A program made the position numbers and the translations under genes. From contig OZ007506.1 of NCBI GenBank assembly GCA_963931865.1, forward strand, positions 14,415,969-14,479,968: a DNA stretch of 64,000 nt. Reading direction: 5' to 3'. Position 1 is the first letter of the stretch; each line of letters begins with the position of its first letter. Shown piece after piece: positions 60,201 to 64,000 of the stretch. The notes under the pieces are model-generated. The model was not told where the DNA came from. It made no database searches and saw only the letters and a list, made by a program, of their open reading frames with translations. The DNA is from Axinella damicornis. Its lineage: Eukaryota > Porifera > Demospongiae > Axinellida > Axinellidae.

Positions 60201-63200
60201 CTTTATCCATGAAAAGTACTGTTTGACTGAAGTTGATGGGTTCTTCAAAACACTTTGAGGGAGCTCATCTAGCAAGATTGTCTGTTCAAGTGAACGTCTT
60301 GCAAACGTTTGCAAATATATGTCCCCAAACTGCCAGATGACAGTTAAATATACATCTACCCAGCTAAATGTACTGCTGGTTACTGGGATTCTAGTGCAAC
60401 AAGCATTCACAAAGTCCAGGCAAAACGCATGTTGAAGTGATGGTTCTCTCTTCCACCAGGTAGAGGTACTTTTAAGACATTTAACAGTTGTACTGATAGC
60501 ATGATTCCACGATGGTTGTAACTTGGCTCCTTGTAGATCCTTGGATTGTGGAGCGACTCCCTAATAAATTTCAAGTAATAAAATTATTCAGCTAGCTATA
60601 TATGTAGCTCATAGATATTCACATATGCTGTTGTGGTTAGGAATATAGCGTAAAAAATGCATACACATCAAATTGTAGCTAGGCAAGTGAAAGAAAGATG
60701 GAATAACCTTTAGAATTTCTGATGCAATCATCTTCTGGAAGTTGCAACACCTGCCAGTCAGTATTATCTAATAGTATAATTATGTAGAAAAGCATAATAA
60801 TAAAACCAGAGCATTTATGTATCACACAAAATGAACCTTGTGGGAAGGCAAGATTCATGCATGTTTAGCTGGTTGTATATTGGAGATTCAAATATTAAAT
60901 CAGGAACTGGTTGTGGAATTGGAACCAGACCGCAGAAGACATGGAGTGAGATTCTGAACCATAGGGAACCTGACTTCACTACCTGACAGGTTGCTCTCTT
61001 GTTAATTTAGAGTAAATTTTGTATGGATGCCTACAACTGGTAGACCCATGATACAGATACCACTGGAATGTGAAGGTCATCAGTGCTAGTGCCGCAGTAG
61101 TGCAAGTCTCCATGGTATTCATCTTCTAAAAATGATCTCCAAAAAACTCTGAAACCAAATCTGCTACTCTGCCACGTCTCCACCATAAATGGAAGTCAAG
61201 AAGACCTAAACAAGCTCTGGAAGACCTGTAGGCAAGATTTGAAGTACTTCTTGATTCTGAAGCTTTCCAATTAAGCCTCCCAATTTGCGGCAAAGGTACG
61301 AACGTAATTATGTTTGGGAAAAAACGTTCCGAACGTCTTTAAGAGGCGTAGCATAATAAATTCCATACATGTTGGGATTGAGCTGTTGTAGGTGTTTTCC
61401 CTGTTTCCATCCAGTAAATATTTTAGCATCAAGTTTGTCAGAAGTAATTAAGCAGATCAGCTCTACCTTGAGATCTTCACATGCTCCACTGTGTCACTGA
61501 CAATTTGCACAATTCAGTGGTATCTTTGTTATAGATTTGGAGAGGAGTTGCACAAATCTACACTACAAAAGCATAATTATGTACAAAAGCATAAATACGT
61601 ACAAAAGCATGATTATGTAGAAAAGCATAATCAACAATAAAACCAGAGCATTAAATTTTATGTATCACACAAATGAGCCTTGTGGGAAGACAGGATACAT
61701 GCATGGAACGTATGTATCTTGCATGGAGCGTAGTTGCACGCATCTACACTCCAATTAGAAAGAGTAACTAAAGTGAGGAAAGTCCGGTGTGTACCGTAGA
61801 GTATGTATTTAAGCGCCCAGGGTTTGGGGACATTAGAACGCCACTGAACGGGGGGTGGGCGCTAGATGCGTCCTCAGACTACTTAGTACAGTACAGTGTG
61901 AGCTACTAGCTCTGAGTCTCTCTCTAGCTCTCCTGTTTTCGCCATGTCGTAGGCGTGGCTGCTCGAAAAGGTCGTTCCCAATTCACAGAGGACGCCTGAA
62001 AAGAAGCACCCTCAACCAAACCCGAAGAAGAAACAACCAAAGCAACGTTTTGTTAGCTAGCTAGCTACTAGCTATTTCAAGCGAAGCTGCTAAGAAGCCA
62101 CAGAAATCTACTGAGTGGGCTGTTCGTGTGTTCATGTCGTGGGAAGAGGAGCGAAACGAGCGTAGCGACGAGAAATGCCCCATCGAAGTGCTTTGCACTA
62201 GCGCCAGTGGCTGAGCGGTGTCATTGGCTTTGTGTGTTCGTGAAGGAGGCCAGGCATGTTGACGGAAAGCCCTATACACCACGTAGCCTTTCTCAACTAC
62301 TTTCTGGCATATGACGCTTCATTTTTTGAGTGTAGCGACGAGAAATGGCCCATCGCAGAGCTTTCCACCAGTTTATAGTAGGGACATTCATATGTTGTAC
62401 TTGAGTCTTGAGATAGGAATTCACCCTGCTCACAGAATAGAGTCATACGTATAGGGACTTACTAAGCTACCTAAGTCTTATTTGATAACGCATCTAACCT
62501 GCTGTTTCTAAGTCAGCGATCTTGAATATTACGTATCGTTGCTAAGTGATCGTTTATGTGCGCATGTGTGCAGCCGCCTGGACTTCGAAGTTGCGACAAA
62601 GTGATGGGCTGGTGGCATGGTGCACTGCTTGGTATAAAATACTGCTGTTTCGTGCGAAAACCATCATGAGAGATTTGAGGTGACGTTGAGCTAGCCCGTC
62701 TGAAAGAAGAAGAAGAAGAAAGAAAAACAACTCGCCCGTTTTGCGAGTACCTGGTGTGGTACTTTCGCGACCGTTTTTCGCGACACGAGGGATCTTGTTG
62801 GTCATCAAAACACTCAAAGATGAATGGTATGTGGTTATAAAGTCTTGTAAGTGTACCGTTTTCTGAGATTTGGAAAGATTTTGTTTGTATTAGCATATAT
62901 TATAGCGTGTCTTTCATATCCCTACATATTAGAGTCTACTGACTCTATGATATAGTTCTACTTATTTTAGCTGTGCACAAGATATTTTCATGAAGCGGGG
63001 TGTGGGTGTTAAATATGTAGTGTGTCCTTGATACATACAGTAGCAGATGATCAATGAATATTCCTCACCAGTATCTCCTTCATTTGCGAAAGAAGTTGAT
63101 TCCTGAGCTCGTTCTCGACTATAAAGTTCTGAAGACTCTGCATGAAAGCACTCTTCTTGAGGTATACTGCAAAATATTCTGAGGTTCCAAATCCCAGGAG

Positions 63201-64000
63201 ATCAGTTACAAATTCAACAGCATTCGCCCGTTCTTTGTAGTGTGCTGCTATTTGAAACAGGAATCTGTGAATACCCTCTTGACTGCGTGCACCTGGAAAC
63301 CTGAACAAGATGTGCTATCACAAATGCTGACATCTATATGTGGGTCAAGAAGTGTACTTTATACACCTTTTCATGGCTTCACCAAGGAATCCCCACAATT
63401 CATGATCATCAACTTTCATGTTCTTTGTTGGAGTGGAATCCAGGTACTCATCCAAAAACTGGAGCAATGTAGAATTTCATTACATAAGTATATGTGCAGG
63501 CATGAAATCATGTGTTAGTTACCTGATCAGGCCAAATCATGAAATGCCGACACAGAACAAAGAACTGGTGAACAGACAACTTGCTTAACCCCTTTCTTGT
63601 CCTATTCACGACCTACAATAATTAATCAAAGAACTAGTGAAAAGGGAACTTCCTTAGCATGTGTGCACACATAAAGGTAGTTGGCAAAGTGAATTTTTAC
63701 TTGAGTCAATCCATGGTGTCTATTAATTAGATATGGTGCATCTGAGCCAGTGCAAACCAGACTTTTCCTTGTTGATACGCACATATATATAGATGAACAT
63801 AACATACCTGATCAACAATAAATCTGTGATGGGATTTTGTTATAGCATAGTCTCGGGAAGAGATAAATTCACGCAGGGAGGTCTCAGGATTGTGATCGTA
63901 GCTCACAAATTCCAGAAACAAGAGTAACCACTTCTTGCATTCTTCATCAAAGTGTTCCATTCTCCACTGCTTCTGATGGTAAACCATATTCATGGCATCC
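23968..64000 (-). CDS. RNF213-like: RNF213-like giant AAA+ protein with C-terminal SAM domain, 5' end beyond window
   Basis: This is a single multi-exon gene. I placed 55 exons with GT-AG boundaries whose phases all agree, giving about 4,890 codons from the window edge to the TAG at 23968-23970. Family evidence: P-loops GLPGDGKT, GETGVGKT and GPPGSSKT; Walker B motifs VYLDEIN and VVFMDEAG; sensor-like IIAACNPHR; and the hallmark VSFVAISNHILDASKTNRA. The C-terminal domain keeps the FDLQKLQEDVIKVYLVGKP block. RNF213 in vertebrates is a dynein-like six-AAA motor fused to a ubiquitin ligase that acts at lipid droplets and on intracellular microbes. Here no RING or RZ finger is visible, and a SAM domain follows the C-terminal domain. 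No start codon is assigned because the gene enters from the right edge. Exon coordinates are in the entries below. The weakest calls are the 27-nt exon at 60708-60734 and the GTCCGG donor at 32683. Confidence 0.9.
24364..24722 (-). CDS. RNF213-like gene, exon 54: post-CTD extension
   Basis: The exon is 359 nt, entered in phase 2 and left in phase 1, joining exon 53 to the SAM exon. The acceptor before 24722 is a good CTGCAG, and the donor at 24362-24363 reads GTAAGA. The protein is acidic and hydrophilic (KWDELVGEFELWKENGLKHL, then DQFVFTDQSDHDELFNQLL) with no domain I recognise. It lies beyond the point where vertebrate RNF213 ends, so it looks like a linker between the C-terminal domain and the SAM domain. 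Confidence 0.8.
24908..29437 (-). CDS. RNF213-like gene, C-terminal domain, exons 46-53
   Basis: Exons are 29262-29437, 29034-29194, 28009-28279, 27223-27339, 27006-27160, 26577-26779, 25267-25382 and 24908-25029. Exon 48 encodes MFDLQKLQEDVIKVYLVGKP, closely parallel to the vertebrate C-terminal-domain block 'FDLEKIQRQIVSRFLQGKP'. Exon 50 has EMEVLNDIGIQRF and exon 51 has KSQLAFLLSLKLPYLYSTLE, in the expected order. Exon 51 is easy to miss because another frame is also open across it. The exon 47 donor GTTAGT follows 29034. Exon 53 must start at 25029, since upstream acceptors break the phase. Confidence 0.88.
25452..25873. repeat. dispersed about 420-bp repeat with TTC tract, inverted relative to 62565-62954
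   Basis: It begins TCATAGAGTCGGTAGACTCT, passes AAAATCTTTCAAAATCTC and a (TTC)n run at about 25681-25724, and ends near CTCACGAGGCGCTC. Inverted copy at 62565-62954. A partial copy is at 27690-27815, and a fragment of the TAGAGTCTACTGACTC end lies near 48413-48442. Confidence 0.7.
26303..26548. mobile_element. foldback element in an intron
   Basis: GTAAAAATGTATGGAGATGT...GCAGGGATGATG at the left pairs with CATCATCCCTGC...TCTCCATACATTTTTA at the right, arms about 95 bp. A related foldback with the same outer words lies at 46422-46600. Confidence 0.65.
29539..34059 (-). CDS. RNF213-like gene, E3-shell-like helical region without RING or RZ finger, exons 31-45
   Basis: Exons are 33592-34059, 33300-33482, 32871-33230, 32683-32805, 32502-32618, 32312-32434, 31993-32211, 31418-31617, 31235-31349, 30916-31171, 30698-30837, 30273-30623, 30039-30155, 29913-29962 and 29539-29855. 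All phases agree. Cysteines occur as CCC or singly, never as the paired C-x2-C sets of a RING. Where the RZ finger is expected, the protein reads NHLWYHLFAANELNGTHMTG, then YDCGVELSPDGTYG, then LSLQSLYLLLWANFGAFCMA. The conserved helix LPDLIEFYQWIHRELAYLV (29.7 kb) marks the return to clear RNF213 similarity. One donor (32683) is the weak GTCCGG. Confidence 0.83.
34267..34740. repeat. dispersed repeat, inverted relative to 47836-48285
   Basis: The minus-strand orientation matches 47836-48285. Shared blocks are TTCCAATTAACGCACATG, ATGGCGACCAAAARGGAAGA, CAGCACGGTGAGTTT, GCGTCAGTGAACGACAGCG and ACACTCCTGGTA. Both copies keep a short open frame starting MATK and GTGAGT-like donors, so the repeat may derive from a 5' exon of some gene or element. 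Confidence 0.65.
36604..37555. mobile_element. 952-bp Mutator-like element with perfect 10-bp target duplication
   Basis: The ends TAGCCTCGGTCCCAGGCC and GGCCTGGGAACGAGGCTA are inverted copies. GACAATGCTC lies immediately outside both (36594-36603 and 37556-37565). Further in, GGTATGTTTCCTCACGTG pairs with CACGTGAGGAAACATACC. No transposase is encoded. It is in an intron of the RNF213-like gene. The intact duplication suggests a fairly recent insertion. Confidence 0.78.
38605..40453 (-). CDS. RNF213-like gene, hinge and E3-back-like region, exons 29-30
   Basis: Exons are 40053-40453 and 38605-39904 (1,300 nt). Exon 30 holds LFVLLLHFPPAMFFTPCYSS followed by LFLQGWDHHYLDSITP, equivalent to the vertebrate segment before the E3 module, and FPFFNYVCEAVDKCIDESRE, equivalent to the E3-back helix. 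Phase is 2 then 0. The exon ends SQLK with a GTATGT donor opening a 4.5-kb intron. In vertebrate RNF213 the C3HC4 RING lies a few hundred residues further on; the next exon here is helical and has no such cysteine/histidine pattern. Confidence 0.87.
40609..41605 (-). CDS. RNF213-like gene, AAA5/AAA6 region, exons 26-28
   Basis: Exons are 41348-41605, 40919-41284 and 40609-40845. Exon 27 reads TILMSQTDEIHESFYDLFNQ and then APFLNRFEKYHLTHRELLL, matching the vertebrate block around 'NLYESLYDALNQYY' and 'INRLEKHYLD'. No P-loop is visible, as expected for degenerate AAA5/6. The exon 27/28 intron is 40846-40918 (73 nt). A nearer AG at 40887-40888 would leave a 32-nt intron and break the phase, whereas the acceptor just before VGDFTNDFAKNVVQG restores it. 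Confidence 0.87.
41606..43454. other. 1.85-kb intron of the RNF213-like gene
   Basis: It contains a tRNA-derived SINE around 42690-42830. The remainder shows no coding similarity that I can see. Confidence 0.6.
42690..42830 (-). mobile_element. tRNA-derived SINE with pol III A and B boxes
   Basis: On the minus strand, TGGCGTAGTGG (42792-42802) fits the A box and GGTTCGATCCC (42738-42748) fits the B box, about 43 bp apart, with the variable-arm-like text GGGAGCCCAGCTAGGCGG between. No CCA-ready acceptor stem is seen, so this is a tRNA-like SINE head rather than a working tRNA. Boundaries are approximate. Confidence 0.6.
43455..44870 (-). CDS. RNF213-like gene, exon 25: AAA3 end and AAA4 module
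   Basis: This is the largest exon, 1,416 nt or 472 codons, phase 0 at both ends. It opens with IIAACNPHR (sensor-1 region of AAA3), then a helical linker. Walker A GPPGSSKT is at about residues 2,098-2,105, Walker B VVFMDEAGLPEDKLESLKVL at about 2,174, then VSFVAISNHILDASKTNRA. The last block is among the most conserved signatures of RNF213. The exon ends with a substrate-loop-like region, FGLRDFIHFATYLRRK. The acceptor precedes 44870 and the donor GTGAGT follows 43455. All catalytic residues expected for an active AAA4 are present. Confidence 0.93.
44929..49338 (-). CDS. RNF213-like gene, second P-loop (AAA3-type) module, exons 20-24
   Basis: Exons are 49034-49338, 48681-48967, 46271-46346, 45077-45201 and 44929-45009. 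Exon 20 carries LDFTLKMLNIHERYECGVP followed by Walker A GETGVGKT (about residues 1,624-1,631), very close to the AAA3 P-loop of vertebrate RNF213. Walker B VYLDEIN lies in exon 24 (about residue 1,830). About 200 residues separate the two motifs, against about 50 in the human protein as I remember it. The insert includes SVFYKLEVHAALKSKDI, which I recall as common in invertebrate members (not verified). Both catalytic motifs look intact, so ATP binding and hydrolysis are plausible. Confidence 0.88.
45223..45824. mobile_element. 602-bp MITE with inverted repeats over 110 bp
   Basis: GGTCAGTGTACAATTAGTTC at the left matches the inverted right end. The pairing continues through TTCAACTTGGTTACAAAATG and CCCAGCCATGTTATTTCA. 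Internal copies of GACCAAAACGAAATTTGAAA add further pairing. It sits 21 bp from the 5' edge of exon 23 (45201), so it occupies the end of that intron. Confidence 0.75.
45869..45983. mobile_element. 115-bp perfect-hairpin mini-element
   Basis: TTAGTCTCGGCCCCAGACCC...CTTCCAGTATC pairs with GATACTGGAAG...GGGACCGAGACTAA, leaving a loop of about 10 bp. TGGTAT flanks both sides (45862-45867 and 45984-45989). Confidence 0.7.
46422..46600. mobile_element. foldback element related to 26303-26548
   Basis: AAAATGTATGGA...AGTTCAGTATACAAC at the left and GTTGTATACTGAACT...TCCATACAT at the right form long imperfect arms. It shares outer words with the 26.3-kb foldback, so both belong to one family. Confidence 0.6.
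47190..47765. repeat. irregular tandem array, about 70-bp unit
   Basis: The unit words TTTCCTGGAATA, CAGTCACAAACGCTCGAAAT and GCAGTTGATGCCCATT recur about seven times at intervals of roughly 58-165 bp. It lies in the intron between exons 21 and 22. Confidence 0.65.
47836..48285. repeat. dispersed repeat, inverted partner of 34267-34740
   Basis: It contains ATGGCGACCAAAAGGGAAGA followed by an open frame of about 85 codons on the plus strand (LLQHLQLCQHGEFLHVSVSE) and an AAGGTGAGTTTC donor-like site near 48118. No known domain. Confidence 0.6.
49832..50805 (+). pseudogene. 3' end of a LINE (non-LTR retrotransposon)
   Basis: The open stretch 49832-50047 ends in TAG and reads ENEEHILLHCPALQNERTDL, the H-x-L-L-x-C-P motif found at the C-terminus of many non-LTR reverse transcriptases. 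It continues ALSILKLSQQPRHLCKLIF. A presumed 3' UTR follows, with a 61-bp minisatellite, and ends in a GATT tail (about 50785-50805). GATT-type microsatellite tails are typical of CR1/L2-clade LINEs. The 5' part is missing, as expected for 5' truncation. Confidence 0.62.
50070..50600. repeat. minisatellite, about 61-bp unit, about 9 copies
   Basis: The unit GTAGTCTGTCCTCTGGCATC then CCGAGAAGGGTACACCAGGG then GGAGGCTTTGTCTGTCCTAC. Copies are most alike at 50100-50290 and diverge towards the right (GGTACTCCGAGAGG variants). It lies in the LINE 3' UTR. Confidence 0.85.
50806..51604 (+). CDS. possible two-exon hypothetical gene inside the giant gene's intron
   Basis: Directly after the LINE tail an ATG (50806) opens an acidic Ser-rich frame (MATSEEAIVISSDQESD... 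GSSDSSNLE) that meets a GTAAGT donor at about 50942. Downstream, 51122-51604 is open and includes MAEGRQIRVCVLEGPYVELA and a basic nuclear-signal-like cluster KKCKKRRKRTKRTE, ending at a stop near 51602. I could not prove the splice join and recognise no domain. It could be a gene carried by a mobile element, a retroposed fragment or noise. Confidence 0.35.
51693..52142. mobile_element. inverted-repeat element, GGGCCGGCGGAAGC type
   Basis: The left end GGGCCGGCGGAAGC and right end TGTTCCGCCGCCC pair imperfectly. It contains the segment duplicated at 4816-4936. It shares its end type with 14517-14857. Confidence 0.5.
52195..53000 (+). pseudogene. Ty3/gypsy-type LTR retrotransposon pol remnant (reverse transcriptase)
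   Basis: Plus-strand blocks include FAKLDLRQAY-like text near 52300, PAMFQQTMDSILEGI and the active-site region HVLCYIDNIFIMGNSEEEYL (52430-52540), then decayed thumb and RNase H-side text. The active site reads YIDN where the family has YIDD, so a catalytic aspartate is lost. Several stops and frameshifts separate the blocks. No LTRs are seen. It is a dead insertion in the intron between exons 19 and 20. Confidence 0.75.
53648..56317 (-). CDS. RNF213-like gene, first P-loop AAA module, exons 13-19
   Basis: Exons are 56200-56317, 55764-55939, 55542-55700, 55215-55465, 55039-55179, 54037-54247 and 53648-53769. Walker A GLPGDGKT is assembled across the exon 13/14 junction at about residue 1,210 of the visible protein, so a mis-splice here would destroy the nucleotide site. 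By order this is AAA1 or AAA2 of the six-module ring; I cannot decide which. The exon 16/17 junction uses the acceptor at 55180-55181, because the nearer AG at 55163-55164 breaks the frame. Downstream text includes YMERRCRFLDNMPAFNYNNG, a block I associate with RNF213 homologues. Confidence 0.82.
53850..53942. repeat. three tandem copies of a 32-bp unit
   Basis: The unit AAGTAATCTGATTGGTGGAA followed by TTTGTACAAATT is repeated three times nearly perfectly, in the intron between exons 18 and 19. Confidence 0.9.
56494..60734 (-). CDS. RNF213-like gene, stalk and linker exons 5-12
   Basis: Exons are 60708-60734 (27 nt, tentative), 59956-60560, 58876-59896, 57756-58112, 57530-57652, 57183-57401, 56710-57120 and 56494-56637. 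The two largest encode about 540 residues of helical repeat-like protein with a short proline run (HTPPPPPTAKF). Blocks resembling the RNF213 linker before the AAA ring are NEWLLFFHIPKLIVLYETL (57.3 kb) and RHPRQYLVLEVNHLPFQLQE (56.7 kb). Phases are 0, 2, 0, 0, 0, 0, 0 and 0. A 529-bp inverted-repeat element (58220-58748) sits in one intron. The 27-nt exon joins exons 4 and 6 in phase, but alternatives exist. Confidence 0.8.
58220..58748. mobile_element. 529-bp MITE with TACCGTAGTGTCCCG ends
   Basis: TACCGTAGTGTCCCGCTAAT plus ACGCCCCC at the left pairs with GGGGGCGTATTAACGGGACA plus CTACGGTA at the right. A second internal pair (CGAAAATACG) lies near both ends. No coding capacity. In the intron between exons 7 and 8. 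Confidence 0.72.
60779..61701. repeat. direct duplication of about 85 bp with 750 bp between
   Basis: TTATGTAGAAAAGCATAATA... CCTTGTGGGAAGGCAAGATT at 60779-60862 recurs at 61616-61701 (about 90% identical). Next to the right copy is a short tandem array of 'agcataattatgtacaaa' (61566-61630). Confidence 0.6.
62565..62954. repeat. dispersed repeat, inverted partner of 25452-25873
   Basis: It contains the GAA tract (62703-62722), AAACCATCATGAGAGATTTG and the TAGAGTCTACTGACTCTATG terminal word shared with the 25.5-kb copy. Confidence 0.65.
63069..64000 (-). CDS. RNF213-like gene, N-terminal stalk exons 1-4 (partial)
   Basis: Exons are 63808-64000 (cut by the window edge), 63523-63612, 63367-63458 and 63069-63300. 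Junction phases are 0, 0, 2 and 0. The translation is leucine-rich and helical, for example KWLLLFLEFVSYDHNPETSL, with no recognisable catalytic motif. It is assigned to the gene because it sits upstream, on the same strand, with consistent phase and similar short introns. In RNF213 this part would belong to the N-terminal arm or stalk. Any starch-binding (CBM20-like) domain would lie further upstream, outside the window. Confidence 0.75.

Larger units (their letters stand above)
60735..63068. other. 2.3-kb intron of the RNF213-like gene
   Basis: It holds an 85-bp direct duplication (60779-60862 and 61616-61701), a second pair of direct repeats (62159-62212 and 62331-62380) and a dispersed-repeat copy (62565-62954). 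No convincing exon is seen, but a short phase 0/0 exon cannot be excluded. Confidence 0.5.

Noticed and set aside
62061..62314. Overlapping 62-73-codon frames on both strands near 62.2 kb
   Set aside because: They fall in directly repeated non-coding sequence (GCGTAGCGACGAGAAATG repeated), with no domain similarity.

Overview
The window is eukaryotic: coding sequence is split by GT-AG introns, many only 60-120 nt long, and the rest is dense with short transposons. An RNF213-family giant AAA+ protein, death-domain exons, ZMYM/QRICH1-type and RecQ-type fragments and many palindromic mini-elements suggest an early-branching animal. A demosponge is my best guess, from general character only; I cannot exclude another invertebrate. 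LAYOUT. Positions 1-23.9 kb are almost gene-free. They hold mini-transposons, a 1.23-kb minisatellite of 32-bp units, a decayed ZMYM/QRICH1-like gene fragment, a duplicated death-domain exon, a RecQ-helicase fragment enclosed in a Mutator-like element, and a 3.25-kb element with 475-bp terminal inverted repeats. Positions 23,968-64,000 on the minus strand are one giant gene running off the right edge. I rebuilt 55 exons by hand (about 14.7 kb of coding sequence, about 4,890 codons). Every junction agrees in reading phase from the window edge to the stop codon at 23,968. THE GENE. Reading 5' to 3' (descending coordinates), it encodes an N-terminal stalk (64-56.5 kb), an AAA+ core with three P-loops (56.3, 49.2 and 44.1 kb) and Walker B motifs at 45.0 and 43.9 kb, a hinge and E3-back-like region (40.5-38.6 kb), an E3-shell-like helical region (34.1-29.5 kb), an RNF213-type C-terminal domain (29.4-24.9 kb), and an extension ending in a SAM domain (24.0 kb). 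I see neither a RING finger nor the RZ (ZNFX1-type) zinc finger where vertebrate RNF213 carries them. This looks like an RNF213-type AAA+ motor that has lost, or never had, its ubiquitin-ligase fingers and has gained a protein-interaction domain. INTRONS. The long introns hold inverted repeat pairs, a 952-bp Mutator-like element with a perfect 10-bp target duplication, a tRNA-derived SINE, a LINE 3' end, a Ty3/gypsy pol remnant and a possible small gene on the opposite strand (50.8-51.6 kb).
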